A stretch of 64,000 nucleotides of DNA from CAIWHR01 sp963779805 (GCA_963779805.1 CAVZZN010000014.1:186001-250000), one strand, 5' to 3'; shown: positions 7,523 through 17,007, numbered from the stretch's first letter. Translations and numbers: made by a program. Notes: generated by a model not told the origin, from the letters alone.

Positions 7523-8950
7523 TCAGCTGCGGTGCTCGCCGACGCGAACGATCTTGAGGGTGTTGGTTCCGCCCGACTTGCCCATCGGCTCGCCGACCGT
7601 GAGCACGATGAGATCGCCCGGCTTCACCTGGCCCGCTGCGAGGAGGAGGTCCTCCGCACCCTGCAGGACGGCATCGCGCTCGCCGCCCTGCTCGTAGTAC
7701 AGCGGGCGCACATTGCGGTACAGCGCCATCTTGCGCTGAGAGCTCACCTCGGGCGTGAGCGCATAGATGGGGCAGCCGGAGTTATGACGCGACATCCACA
7801 GGGCGGTCGACCCGGACTGCGTGAGCGATGCGATCGCGGTGGCCTTGAGGTGATACGCGGTGAACAGCGCGCCCATCGCGATCGACTGGTCGATGCGCGT
7901 GAAGGTGCGATTGAGGAAGTCGCGATCGAGCTCGCCGACGTAAGACTTCTCCGCTTCGAGGCAGATCTGCGCCATCGTCTCGACGGTCTCGACCGGGTAC
8001 TTGCCCGTCGCCGTCTCCGCCGAGAGCATCACGGCGTCGGTTCCGTCGAGGACCGCGTTGGCCACGTCGGACACTTCGGCGCGCGTCGGGATGGGGTTGT
8101 TGATCATCGACTCCATCATCTGGGTCGCCGTGATCGTCACCTTGTTGCGGTCGCGCGCCATGTTGATCATGCGCTTCTGCAGGCCGGGCACCGCCGCATT
8201 GCCGACCTCCACCGCCAGGTCGCCCCGCGCCACCATGATGCCATCGGACGAGTCGATGATCTCCGCGAGCGCCGTGATCGCTTCGGCGCGCTCGATCTTG
8301 GCGAGCAGCATCGCGCGGCTGCCCGAGGCGCGCAGGAGCTGGCGCGCCATGTACATGTCTTCCTTGTTCTTGGGGAACGACACGGCGAGGAAATCGGCCT
8401 GGATGTGCGCCGCCGTCTTGATGTCCTCCATGTCCTTCGCGGCGAGCGCGGGCGCGGTGAGGCCGCCGCCGAGGCGATTGATGCCCTTGTTGTTGGACAA
8501 CGCGCCGCCGACCGCCACGCGCGTCACGATCTCGGTGCCGCGCACGGCCTGCACCTCGAGCTTGATGAGGCCGTCGTTGAGCAGCAGCACCGAGCCCGGG
8601 CCGACGTCCTGCACGAGCTCCTTGTAGTCGAGGCCGACGCGCTCCGCGTTGCCGAGCTCGCAGCCCGCGTCGAGGATGAAGGTCGCGCCGGGCTCGAGAT
8701 TTACGCGCCCTTCCGCGAACTTGCCGATGCGGATCTTGGGTCCCTGCAGGTCGACCATGATGCCGACCTCGCGCCCGAGCTTCTGCGAGCATTGGCGCAC
8801 GAGCTCGGCGAGCGCGACGTGGTCGCTCGGGCGCCCGTGCGAGAAGTTGAGGCGCACCACGTCCACGCCTGCCGCGAGCGTGCGCAGCAGCGTCTCCGGT
8901 GCCGCGCACGCGGGGCCGAGAGTGGCGACGATCTTGGTATTGCGCTGCAC
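7523..8950 (-). CDS. pyk: Pyruvate kinase
   Basis: This cytoplasmic enzyme transfers phosphate from phosphoenolpyruvate to ADP. The 475-residue protein starts RNTKIVATLGPA and has the active-site signature IMVARGDLAVEVG, MVDLQGPKIRIGKF, the substrate region LLAKIERAEAI and the C-terminal domain ending in VGEPMGKSGGTNTLKIVRVG. I chose the GTG at 8950 because AGGA lies about 8 bases upstream and the protein then starts at the usual place; longer open frame upstream overlaps pgk. It lies 116 bp downstream of pgk in the Calvin-cycle gene block, a common betaproteobacterial arrangement. Confidence 0.95.
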   Translation of the reverse strand: MQRNTKIVATLGPACAAPETLLRTLAAGVDVVRLNFSHGRPSDHVALAELVRQCSQKLGREVGIMVDLQGPKIRIGKFAEGRVNLEPGATFILDAGCELGNAERVGLDYKELVQDVGPGSVLLLNDGLIKLEVQAVRGTEIVTRVAVGGALSNNKGINRLGGGLTAPALAAKDMEDIKTAAHIQADFLAVSFPKNKEDMYMARQLLRASGSRAMLLAKIERAEAITALAEIIDSSDGIMVARGDLAVEVGNAAVPGLQKRMINMARDRNKVTITATQMMESMINNPIPTRAEVSDVANAVLDGTDAVMLSAETATGKYPVETVETMAQICLEAEKSYVGELDRDFLNRTFTRIDQSIAMGALFTAYHLKATAIASLTQSGSTALWMSRHNSGCPIYALTPEVSSQRKMALYRNVRPLYYEQGGERDAVLQGAEDLLLAAGQVKPGDLIVLTVGEPMGKSGGTNTLKIVRVGEHRS

Positions 8951-9066
8951 GCGATCGTTCCTGGAACGAAAGCCGCCAATGGTACGTGAATTCGCGTCGT
9001 GCGAAGCGATTGCGTGCGGGCGCCGATTCCGGCCCGGATGCCGACGCGAACGCCGTTGCGGGGCGG

Positions 9067-10257
9067 CTACGCCTTCGCGTTCGCGCGGGCTTCGAGCGCC
9101 GCGACGGCAGGCAGCGTCTTGCCCTCGAGGAACTCGAGGAACGCTCCGCCACCGGTGGAGATGTAGCCGATGCGGTCCTCGATGCCGAACTTCGCGATCG
9201 CCGCGAGCGTGTCGCCGCCCCCGGCGATCGTGAATGCGGGCGACGCCGCGATCGCCTCGGCGATCGCATGCGTGCCGCTCGCGAAGGCATCGAACTCGAA
9301 CACGCCGACGGGGCCGTTCCACACGATGGTTCCCGCGTGCGCGATGGCGGGTTTCAACAGCGCAACGGACTGCGGACCGATGTCCAGGATCAGATCGTCG
9401 GGCTCGATGTCCTCGATGGTCTTGGTCGTCGGAGTCGCATCCGCCGCGAACGACTTCGCGCACACGGCATCCACCGGAACGGGGACCTTTCCCGGGAACG
9501 CTTCGAGGATGGCGCGCGCTTCGCCGACGAGCTCGGGCTCGGCCAGCGACTTGCCGACATGGCCGTGCGCGGCGAGGATGAACGTGTTGGCGATCCCGCC
9601 GCCGACGATCAGGGTGTCGACGCGCGCGGCGAGCGCCTTGAGGATCGTGAGCTTGGTCGAGACCTTCGACCCGGCCACGATGGCGATGAGCGGTCGCGCC
9701 GGATGCGCGAGCGCCTTGCCGAGCGCATCGAGCTCAGCCGCGAGCAGCGGACCCGCGCACGCGACCGGCGCGAACCTGGCGATGCCGTGCGTCGTGGCCT
9801 CCGCGCGATGCGCGGTGCCGAACGCATCGTTGCAGTACACGTCGGCGAGTGCCGCCATCCTGCGGGCGAGGCCTTCGTCGTCCTTCTTCTCGCCCTTGTT
9901 GAAGCGGCAGTTCTCGAGCAGCACGACCTCGCCCGGCTTGAGGTTGCGCAGCCATTCGCCGCCGTCGACCCAGTCGCGCACGAGCGGCACCGGACGACCG
10001 AGCAGCTCGGAAAGCCGCGTTGCGATCGGCGCCAGCGAATCGGCCTCGCTGAACTCGCCTTCCTTCGGCCGGCCGAGGTGCGAGGTGACCATCACCGCCG
10101 CACCGCGCGCGAGCGCATCGCGGATGCCGGGGATGGAGGCACGGATGCGCGTGTCGTCGGTGATGCGGCCCGAGTCGTCCTGCGGCACGTTGAGGTCGGC
10201 GCGGATGAACACGCGCTTGTTCCTGACGTCGAGATCGGAGAGGCGGAGGACGTTCAT
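9067..10257 (-). CDS. pgk: Phosphoglycerate kinase
   Basis: The 396-residue enzyme reversibly phosphorylates 3-phosphoglycerate with ATP. In an autotroph it works in the direction of 1,3-bisphosphoglycerate for the Calvin cycle. Visible signatures are RVFIRADLNVP near the N-terminus, MVTSHLGRPKEG, the hinge KVSTKLTILKAL, IVGGGIANTF and the nucleotide loop WNGPVGVFEFDAFASGT ... AGGGDTLAA. It follows gap after 27 bp on the same strand, so the two are very probably co-transcribed. Confidence 0.97.
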   Translation of the reverse strand: MNVLRLSDLDVRNKRVFIRADLNVPQDDSGRITDDTRIRASIPGIRDALARGAAVMVTSHLGRPKEGEFSEADSLAPIATRLSELLGRPVPLVRDWVDGGEWLRNLKPGEVVLLENCRFNKGEKKDDEGLARRMAALADVYCNDAFGTAHRAEATTHGIARFAPVACAGPLLAAELDALGKALAHPARPLIAIVAGSKVSTKLTILKALAARVDTLIVGGGIANTFILAAHGHVGKSLAEPELVGEARAILEAFPGKVPVPVDAVCAKSFAADATPTTKTIEDIEPDDLILDIGPQSVALLKPAIAHAGTIVWNGPVGVFEFDAFASGTHAIAEAIAASPAFTIAGGGDTLAAIAKFGIEDRIGYISTGGGAFLEFLEGKTLPAVAALEARANAKA

Positions 10258-10284
10258 GGTCGCACCCGTGGTGTCGGGAGAGGA

Positions 10285-11298
10285 TTACTTCGCCTGCATC
10301 AGCGCGACGGTGGTGTCCAGCATGCGGTTGCTGAAACCCCACTCGTTGTCGTACCAGGCCGAGACCTTCACCAGCCGTCCCGAGACCTTGGTCAGCGTGG
10401 CGTCGAACGTCGAGGAAGCCGGATCGTGGTTGAAGTCGATGGAAACGAGCGGCGCCTTGTTGTACTGCAGGATGCCGGCGAGCGGGCCGGACTCGGACGC
10501 CGCCTTCATGACCGCGTTCACTTCGTCGACGGTGGTGTCGCGCGCGGCGATGAACGAGAGATCGACCAGCGAGACGTTGATCGTCGGAACGCGTATCGCA
10601 TAACCGTCGAGCTTGCCGTTGAGCTCGGGCAGCACCAGCCCGACCGCGGCCGCAGCCCCCGTCTTGGTCGGGATCATGCTCATCGTCGCGGAGCGCGCGC
10701 GCCGCAGGTCCTCGTGATAGACGTCGGTGAGCACCTGATCGTTGGTGTAGGCGTGCACGGTGGTCATGAGGCCGTTCACGAGGCCGATCTTGTCGTGCAA
10801 CGGCTTCACCAGCGGCGCGAGGCAGTTGGTCGTGCACGACGCGTTGGAGATGACGGTGAACGAGGACTTGAGCGTCTGGTGATTCACGCCGTAGACGATG
10901 GTCGCGTCGACGTCCTTGCCGCCGGGCGCGGAGATGATCACCTTCTTCGCGCCGCCTTTCAGGTGCGCGCCCGCCTTCTCCTTGGAGGTGAAGAGGCCCG
11001 TGCATTCGTGCACCACGTCGACTCCCAGCGAGCCCCACGGGAGCTGGGCGGGATCGCGCATCGCGAGCACCTTGATGCGATCGCCGTTCACCACCATCGA
11101 ATCGCCGTCGACCTCGACCTTGCCCGGGAACTTGCCCTGCGCCGTGTCGTAGCGCGTCAAGTGCGCGTTGGTCTCGGCATTCCCGAGGTCGTTCACCGCG
11201 ACGATCTGGATGTCGTGCTTCTTGCCGCCTTCGTAGTGGGCGCGAAGGATGTTGCGGCCGATGCGGCCGTAGCCGTTGATGGCGACTTTGATGGTCAT
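10285..11298 (-). CDS. gap: Glyceraldehyde-3-phosphate dehydrogenase, type I
   Basis: This enzyme interconverts glyceraldehyde 3-phosphate with 1,3-bisphosphoglycerate. The 337-residue protein begins MTIKVAINGYGRIGRNILRA (NAD-binding GxGxxG) and has the catalytic cysteine in SNASCTTNCLAPL, followed by the canonical C-terminal YDNEWGFSNRMLDT. The ATG at 11298 has a GGGAG ribosome-binding site about 7 bases upstream. It lies between the GNAT gene and pgk and is part of the tkt-gap-pgk-pyk block used in CO2 fixation and central carbon flow. Confidence 0.96.
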   Translation of the reverse strand: MTIKVAINGYGRIGRNILRAHYEGGKKHDIQIVAVNDLGNAETNAHLTRYDTAQGKFPGKVEVDGDSMVVNGDRIKVLAMRDPAQLPWGSLGVDVVHECTGLFTSKEKAGAHLKGGAKKVIISAPGGKDVDATIVYGVNHQTLKSSFTVISNASCTTNCLAPLVKPLHDKIGLVNGLMTTVHAYTNDQVLTDVYHEDLRRARSATMSMIPTKTGAAAAVGLVLPELNGKLDGYAIRVPTINVSLVDLSFIAARDTTVDEVNAVMKAASESGPLAGILQYNKAPLVSIDFNHDPASSTFDATLTKVSGRLVKVSAWYDNEWGFSNRMLDTTVALMQAK

Positions 11299-11332
11299 GG
11301 CGTCTCCCGTCGTAGCGGTGGTTTGGCGAAGG

Positions 11333-11893
11333 TCAATGCGGCGTGCTGGCGTACGTTGCGCGGGCCGCTGCGAGCGCGGCGAGATCGCGCCACACGTAGC
11401 CGTCTTCGATGAGGTCCATGCCGTCCCACTGGAACGGCTGCTCGACGGCGAGCTCGGCGCCGAGCGCTTCGTAGAACGCGCGCGCGCCGCGGTTGGCGGC
11501 GATGACCCACACCACCATGCCGGTCGCGCCGTGGGCGCGCTGCGCCGCGACGATGGCGCCCACGAGCGCACGGCCGACCCCCGCGCGCTGCTGGCCGGGA
11601 CGCACGTAGATGGCGGAGAGCTCGGCGTCCATGCCGAGCTTCGGCGGATCGAGCATCATGCCCGAGGCGAAGCCGACGAGGCCCATGGCGTCCTCGGCCA
11701 CGAACGTGCTCGTGCGGTTGGGCGCCGCCGCGAGGATGCGCCGCCACAGTTCCGTGCTCGCTACGACGCTCATCGCATCGAGGTAAGCGTCGGGAATCAT
11801 GCCGCGGTACGTCGCGCGCCAGCTGTCGATCCGCAGTTGCGCTATCGCAGCCGCGTCGTCTTCGAAAGCGGGACGGATGGCAGGGGAGGTCAT
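11333..11893 (-). CDS. GNAT-family N-acetyltransferase
   Basis: The 186-residue protein has the GNAT fold with the acetyl-CoA-binding motif (V-RPGQQRAGVGRALVGAI) at about residues 97-112 and the downstream motif NRGARAFYEALGAE. The N-terminus IRPAFEDDAAAIAQLRIDSWRATYRGMIPD resembles GNAT enzymes of unknown acceptor. It sits between tkt and gap on the same strand, where no acetyltransferase function is predicted from the pathway. The acceptor substrate is unknown. Confidence 0.82.
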   Translation of the reverse strand: MTSPAIRPAFEDDAAAIAQLRIDSWRATYRGMIPDAYLDAMSVVASTELWRRILAAAPNRTSTFVAEDAMGLVGFASGMMLDPPKLGMDAELSAIYVRPGQQRAGVGRALVGAIVAAQRAHGATGMVVWVIAANRGARAFYEALGAELAVEQPFQWDGMDLIEDGYVWRDLAALAAARATYASTPH

Positions 11894-12029
11894 TGAAGAA
11901 CAGTCGCGCTGCGCGCTCCGGGACTCGCGCTCGTAAAGCCGCGGCAAGTTCCGTCGCTCGGGGCATCGCAACATCGAGCCGCGGTGCACGGCATTTTACC
12001 GCGTTGCCCGCGTGTCTCCCCGGAACGGA

Positions 12030-14111
12030 TTACCTGCTCGCGGCCGTCACCACCGAGCGCGCGGCTTCGACCACGTTGCCGGCGGTGAAGCCGAAGTGCT
12101 TGAACAGGATACCGGCCGGCGCGGATTCGCCGAAGCGATCGATGCCGATCACCGCTGCGCCCGGGTCGTCCGCGGCGCCGACGTACTTGCGCCAGCCGTC
12201 GGTCGAGCCCGCTTCGATCGCCACGCGCGGCACGCGGTAAGGCAGCACGCTCGCGCGATAGTTCGCGTCCTGCGCGTCGAACACCGTCGTCGAGGGCATC
12301 GACACGACGCGCGCGGCAATGCCTTCCGCGGTGAGGCTCGCGCGTGCCTCCATCGCGAGCGCGACCTCGGATCCGGTGGCGATCAGCACGACGCGCGGCG
12401 AGGTGTCGTCGGGCCAGTCGGCCAGCACGTAGCCGCCGCGGCGGATGGCCGCGATCTGATCGTGACTGCGCTTCTGGAACGGAACGTTCTGGCGCGTGAG
12501 CAGCAGGCACGTCGGCGCATGCGCGCTTTCGATGCGCTGCCACCCACGCCGCGGCGGTTTCCACCGTGTCGCACGGCCGCCATACCGTCATGCCCGGAAT
12601 GAGGCGCAGGCTTGCGGCGTGCTCGATCGCCTGGTGCGTCGGGCCGTCCTCGCCGAGGCCGATCGAATCGTGCGTGAACACGAACACCGCGCGGAGCTTC
12701 ATGAGCGCCGCCATGCGCAGCGCATTGCGCGCATAATCGGAGAAGGTCAGGAACGTTCCGACATAGGGAATGAATCCGCCATGCAGCGCGAGCCCGTTGG
12801 CCATTGCGCACATCGCGAATTCGCGCACGCCGAAGTTGACGTAGTTGCCCGCGGCCTCCGCAGTGACCGGCGTGCTGCGCGACCAGTTCGTGAAGACGGA
12901 GCCGGTGAGGTCGGCGGAGCCGCCGATCATCTCCGGCAGCGCGGCGGCGAACGCCTCGATCGCCTGCTGCGAGGCTTTGCGGGTGGCGACCGTTTCGCCC
13001 TTGTCGACCTGGCGCGACACGAATGCGCGCGGCGATGTGCGACCACTGCGCGGGCAGCGCAGCCTGCATGCGGCGCTCGAACGCGGCGGCGAGATCCGGG
13101 AATGCCGTGCGATAAGCCGCGAAGCGCGCGTCCCAGTCGCCCTGCAGCGACTTCCCGCGCTCGCGCGCGTCCCAGCTCGCGTAGATCTCGGCGGGAATCG
13201 CGAACGGTGCGTGCGTCCACGCAAGCCGGGTGCGCGTGCCCGCGACCTCCTTCTCGCCCAGCGCGCTGCCGTGACAATCGGCGGTGCCCGCCTTCGTGGG
13301 CGCACCCTTGCCGATGACGGTCTTGCAGCAGACGAGCGTCGGACGATCGCTCGCCTGTGCCGCCTTGACCGCACGATCCACGGCATCGACGTCGTGGCCG
13401 TCGACGTTGCGGATCACGTGCCAGCCGTACGCTTCGAAGCGCATCGGCGTGTCGTCGGTGAACCAGCCCTTCACCTCGCCGTCGATCGAGATGCCGTTGT
13501 CGTCGTAGAGCGCGACGAGCTTCGCGAGGCGCAGCGTGCCCGCGAGCGAGCACGCCTCGTGCGAGATGCCTTCCATGAGGCAGCCGTCGCCCACGAAGAC
13601 GTACGTGCGATGGTCGACGATGGCGTGGCCCGGTCGATTGAATTCGGCGGCGAGGAGGCGTTCCGCCAGCGCCATGCCGACCGCATTGGCGAGCCCTTGT
13701 CCGAGCGGGCCCGTAGTGGTTTCCACGCCCGGTGTCGCGCCGAACTCGGGATGGCCCGGGGTCTTCGAATGCAGCTGCCGGAAGCGCTTCAGCTCGTCGA
13801 GCGGCAGGTCGTAGCCCGTGAGATGCAGCAGCGCGTACAGCAGCATGGAGCCATGGCCGTTGGAGACGACGAAGCGGTCGCGATCGGGCCAGTGCGGCTG
13901 CGCCGGGGTTGTGCCGCAGGTTGCGATTCCAGAGCGCAACGGCGATCTCGGCCATGCCCATCGGCATGCCGGGATGTCCGCTCTTTGCCGCTTCGACCGC
14001 GTCCATGGCGAGCGCGCGAATCGCATTGGCGCGCAGCACGTCGGCGGTGGCGGATGCGCTCGCGGACAGTGCGGCCGCAGCGTTCATGGGATGGTTGGCG
14101 AGCTCGTTCAT
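12030..14111 (-). CDS. tkt: Transketolase, with three apparent single-base insertions
   Basis: This thiamine-diphosphate enzyme moves two-carbon units between sugar phosphates in the Calvin and pentose-phosphate cycles. Signature stretches appear in order in three frames: KSGHPGMPMGMAEIAVALWN, RDRFVVSNGHGSMLLY, GPLGQGLANAVGMALAE, VGDGCLMEGISHEA, DLTGSVFTNWS, FTHDSIGLGEDGPTHQ and a normal C-terminus. Frame is lost near 13906-13909 (CCCC on the coding strand), 13025-13032 and 12534-12537; deleting one base at each site gives an intact protein of usual length (about 690 residues). Because the gene is essential to autotrophy, I read these as sequence errors. Start 14111 (MNELANHP) is preferred over the in-frame ATG at 14087. 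Confidence 0.9.
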
Positions 14112-14264
14112 CGTGGGATCGTTGACGGATGTGGCGCGAGGGAAAGCCGACGTCGGCGGCGGGATGCGAAGCAAAGTGAGAGGAATGCTTCGACGACAAG
14201 CGAATGCGCAATCGAAAATTATCGCGTGAGCGCAACTTTTGTGCAATAATTCAACGTTTGGCTT

Positions 14265-14329
14265 TCCGGCCGCAGCCGGACCTGTGGGTGCCCTTCTGCC
14301 CGTGCGAGCGGGGGTGGGGCTTTTTATTT
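14265..14329 (+). terminator. Terminator-bearing leader upstream of speD (candidate attenuator)
   Basis: A short hairpin (TCCGGC 14265-14270, GCCGGA 14275-14280) is followed by a rho-independent terminator. Its stem is GCCC/CCCG (14290-14302) against CGGG/GGGC (14309-14320), with TTTTTATTT directly after. The speD start codon lies 75 bases downstream and no gene ends upstream on this strand, since tkt diverges. The terminator therefore probably ends a leader transcript, giving either attenuation of speDE or a short stable RNA of about 90 nt. Confidence 0.65.
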
Positions 14330-14404
14330 GTCGGCGTCATTCGAAGACCCCCGCCATCGAGCAGCGGCGCGGGTCCGCAAGCGGCGCCATCCCGGGGGCG
14401 ACTA

Positions 14405-14773
14405 ATGGACGGAATCCATCTGTTAGGCGAGTGGTACGGCTGCCCGGCCCACACGCCGGAGTTCACGCGCGCGGAAAGCCTGCGTGCGCTTTGTCTCGAG
14501 ATCACCAAAGCAGCGGGCCTCACGATCGTCGGCGACAGCTTCTATCAGTTCGAGCCGCAGGGCGTCACGGGCACCGTGCTGCTTGCCGAATCGCATCTCG
14601 CCATCCACACCTGGCCCGAGCACGGCTTCGTCACCGTCGACGTGTACGTGTGCAATTACCAGTCGGACAACTCGGCCAAGGCCGAGGCGCTCTTCTCTGC
14701 CCTGAAGGCTGCGCTCAAGCCCGAGCGCGCCAAATTCCACGCGATTCATCGCGGAGGAAAGGATGACGGCTGA
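14405..14773 (+). CDS. speD: S-adenosylmethionine decarboxylase proenzyme
   Basis: This enzyme makes decarboxylated S-adenosylmethionine, the aminopropyl donor for spermidine. The 122-residue prokaryotic proenzyme cleaves itself at Glu62-Ser63 (LLAESHLAIHTWPEHG), turning Ser63 into the pyruvoyl cofactor. Active-site His68 and Cys83 (VYVCNYQSD) are in place. Its 3' end overlaps the start of speE by 11 bases, and the speE ribosome-binding site lies inside speD, so the pair is probably translationally coupled. A terminator precedes the gene. Confidence 0.95.
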   Translation: MDGIHLLGEWYGCPAHTPEFTRAESLRALCLEITKAAGLTIVGDSFYQFEPQGVTGTVLLAESHLAIHTWPEHGFVTVDVYVCNYQSDNSAKAEALFSALKAALKPERAKFHAIHRGGKDDG

Positions 14774-15647
14774 AGACGGCGCGTCGGGTCCGGATCTCGG
14801 TGCGGACCTGATGACGGAGTACCTCACGGACGACTGGGGCTTCTTCATCCGCTCGAAGGCAGCCTTCGCCCGTTTCCGGTCGCAATACCAGGCCGTCGAG
14901 GTGCACGACAGCGCTGCGTTCGGACGCCTGTTCCGGCTCGACGGCCACTTCATGACCTCCGAGCGCGACGAGTTCTTCTATCACGAGAACCTCGTGCACA
15001 TGGCCGCGCTGCCGCATCCGGCGCCCGCACGCGCGCTGGTAGTAGGCGGCGGCGACGGCGGCTCGGCGGAAGAACTGCTGAAGTATCCGACGGTGCAGAA
15101 GGTCGTCCTGTGCGAGATCGACGAGGCGGTCGTCGACATCTCGCGCACGTATCTGCAGCGCGTGCATCGCGGCGCGCTCGACGATTCGCGCCTCGAGCTG
15201 CGCATCGGCGACGGCCTCGCGTTCGTGCGCGACGGCCGCGATCTCTACGATCTGGTCGTGCTCGATCTCACCGATCCGGGCGGTCCGTCGACGCCGCTCT
15301 ACACCGCCGAGTTCTATCGCGCCTGTCGCGCGCGCCTCGCTCCGGGCGGCGCGTTGACGCTGCACATCGCGAGCCCGGTCGCGCACCCGTCGCGCATCCG
15401 CGACGGGCTTGCCAACCTGCGTGCCGCGTTCGCGCGCGTGACGCCGTATCTCACGTCGATCCCGCTCTACGGCGGCATGTGGATGATGGCGTGCGCGTCG
15501 GAAACGCTCGATCCGGCAGCGTTCACGGCCGCCGAGATCGATCGGCGCATCGCACAGCGCGGCATCGGCGACCTGCAGTACTACAACGGGGCGATGCACT
15601 GCGCCGCCCTGGCGCTGCCCAACTTCGTGCGCGAACTCGTCGTGTGA
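14763..15647 (+). CDS. speE: Polyamine aminopropyltransferase (spermidine synthase)
   Basis: The 294-residue enzyme transfers the aminopropyl group from decarboxylated SAM to putrescine. It has the N-terminal beta-barrel with RLDGHFMTSERDEFFYHENLVHM and a Rossmann SAM-binding fold (ALVVGGGDGGSAEELLKYP, then VVLCEIDEAVVDIS). The catalytic region LVVLDLTDPGGPSTPLY carries the conserved Asp, and a later segment carries QYYNGAMHCAALALP. An excellent ribosome-binding site, GGAGGAAAGG, abuts the ATG at 14763. It forms an operon with speD. Confidence 0.94.
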   Translation: MTAEDGASGPDLGADLMTEYLTDDWGFFIRSKAAFARFRSQYQAVEVHDSAAFGRLFRLDGHFMTSERDEFFYHENLVHMAALPHPAPARALVVGGGDGGSAEELLKYPTVQKVVLCEIDEAVVDISRTYLQRVHRGALDDSRLELRIGDGLAFVRDGRDLYDLVVLDLTDPGGPSTPLYTAEFYRACRARLAPGGALTLHIASPVAHPSRIRDGLANLRAAFARVTPYLTSIPLYGGMWMMACASETLDPAAFTAAEIDRRIAQRGIGDLQYYNGAMHCAALALPNFVRELVV

Positions 15648-15675
15648 GGCGGACGGCGGCGGCGCCGTCTGCGCC
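15648..15675 (+). terminator. Hairpin after speE
   Basis: GGCG/GACGGC (15648-15657) pairs with GCCGTC/CGCC (15664-15675) immediately after the speE stop codon. This is a strong GC stem without a T-run, so probably a transcript-end or stability structure. Confidence 0.5.
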
Positions 15676-15975
15676 TTCGCGCTCTCCTGTAGGCCGGCTC
15701 CTGTTTTTGCTGTCAGGCTTGCCCGCGCGGGCAGCGGCGTTCGCCTGCAAATCAGTTGCTTAGACCCGATGCCATGTGCTTTCGGCGGCGCGTTCGGGCC
15801 GAACCTCCGCTTCGTCCCGTCGTCTGAATCGGCGAGCGACGCAATGCGGAACAGGGGTCCCGGAGCTCGGCTCTTGAACCGCCACCGCACGGCCGCATGT
15901 TGGAAGTGGACGGCGACGATGGCGGGGGTGAGAGCCCCGGGCGCATCGATCGAATCGACCTCGGGAGGTGACGAA

Positions 15976-16230
15976 GTGTTCAAGGCTGCGCAAGCAATGC
16001 ACGACGCGGATTTCGTGTTGGTGAACGGGGTCGTCTTCGTCACCGAGTACCTTCGCGTGCCGGACGAGAACTGCGTTGCGGACGACGTGATCCTGGAGGC
16101 GAAGCGCGGCGAGGACGAGATCGCGCTCACGCTCGACGACATGGACAACGCGGAATGCCTGGGCGAGGGCGTGTACCGGCTCAAGTCCGGCGCGATGCTG
16201 CGTTTCCTCGCGAGCGCCACGATCCACTGA
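15976..16230 (+). CDS. Small protein of unknown function, 84 residues
   Basis: I do not recognise a family. The GTG at 15976 is preceded by a very good ribosome-binding site (GGGAGGTG, 5-6 bases upstream). From there the protein is compact and acidic: hydrophobic beta-like segments FVLVNGVVFVTEYL and GAMLRFLASATIH flank a central acidic part (EAKRGEDEIALTLDDMDNAEC). It has two cysteines and no signal peptide or membrane segment. A good terminator follows at 16306. The upstream in-frame sequence (15769-15975) has no protein-like character. It lies alone between speDE and sox. Confidence 0.6.
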   Translation: MFKAAQAMHDADFVLVNGVVFVTEYLRVPDENCVADDVILEAKRGEDEIALTLDDMDNAECLGEGVYRLKSGAMLRFLASATIH

Positions 16231-16305
16231 ATTCGCGCACGGCGCGTCGCGGATCGTCCGGAGCGTATGCGCCCAAAGCGATAACGCACCTGCATGGCTC
16301 TCCTC

Positions 16306-16331
16306 GGCCGCCTTCGGGCGGCCTTTTCTTT
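16306..16331 (+). terminator. Rho-independent terminator
   Basis: GGCCGCC (16306-16312), TTCG loop, GGCGGCC (16317-16323), then TTTTCTTT. It ends the small-gene transcript before the sox promoter. Confidence 0.85.
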
Positions 16332-16422
16332 GCGTGCGTCGCGTCGCGGGCCTCTTTTCGCTGCTCGCGCGGAGCCTCGCTGGTGCAGCGGATCTCGCCG
16401 GCGCCCAGGGGCCATGAGAGGC

Positions 16423-16474
16423 ATAACGCAAGAACCACGGGGTATTGGCAGCCGGCCGCCAACTACCGTATACA
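16423..16474 (+). promoter_or_regulatory. Predicted sox promoter with upstream ATAACGCA motif
   Basis: TTGGCA (16445-16450), an 18-bp spacer and TATACA (16469-16474) form a good sigma-70-type promoter about 47 bp before soxY. The 8-mer ATAACGCA (16423-16430) lies 14 bp upstream of the -35 box. It recurs at 17409 before soxA and at 16281, so it is a candidate regulator site. Confidence 0.6.
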
Positions 16475-16520
16475 TTAGCCGTGTTTTTTGGGGCAGGTTC
16501 AACCGAAGGAGGAGGCTACC

Positions 16521-16994
16521 GTGGACATGAAGCGCAGGGATGCATTGAAGACGAGCGGCGGCTTCACGCTGCTCGCGCTGGTCGCAGCGGCCGGCTGGCT
16601 CAAGCCGGAGCACGCGCATGCGGCGGACTGGAACAAGGCCGCATTCGATACCAAGACGCTCGACGACACCTACAAGGCGCTGGGCGGCAGCGCGCCGACG
16701 CAGAGCAAGGACGTCGTGTTCGTCTCCACGCCGGACATCGCGGAGAACGGCGCCGTCGTGCCCATCGGCATCACGAGCTCGGTCCCGAATACCGAGTCCA
16801 TCGCGATCCTGGTCGAGAAGAACCCCAACACGCTGGCGGCTCTGTTCGACATTCCGGCCGGTACCGTGCCGGCGATCACGACGCGCATCAAGATGGGACA
16901 GACGTCCAACGTCTACGCCCTCGTGAAGGCGGACGGGAAGTTCCATGTCACGTCGAAGGAGATCAAGGTGACGCTCGGCGGTTGCGGCGGCTAA
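16521..16994 (+). CDS. soxY: Thiosulfate oxidation carrier protein SoxY
   Basis: SoxY is the periplasmic subunit that carries the sulfur substrate covalently on its C-terminal cysteine during the Sox cycle. The protein ends LGGCGG, the diagnostic GGCGG swinging arm. A twin-arginine signal (KRRDALKTSGGFTLLALVAAAG) leads to cleavage near AHAAD, in keeping with Tat export together with SoxZ. Strong Shine-Dalgarno sequence AAGGAGGAGG (16507-16515) fits the GTG at 16521; the in-frame ATG at 16527 is an alternative. soxZ follows after 13 bp. Confidence 0.95.
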   Translation: MDMKRRDALKTSGGFTLLALVAAAGWLKPEHAHAADWNKAAFDTKTLDDTYKALGGSAPTQSKDVVFVSTPDIAENGAVVPIGITSSVPNTESIAILVEKNPNTLAALFDIPAGTVPAITTRIKMGQTSNVYALVKADGKFHVTSKEIKVTLGGCGG

Positions 16995-17007
16995 CGAGGA
17001 GAAGACC

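Noticed and set aside
12030..14111. tkt as a true pseudogene
   Set aside because: All key motifs are preserved and three one-base deletions restore a normal protein. The same insertion pattern occurs in other essential genes.
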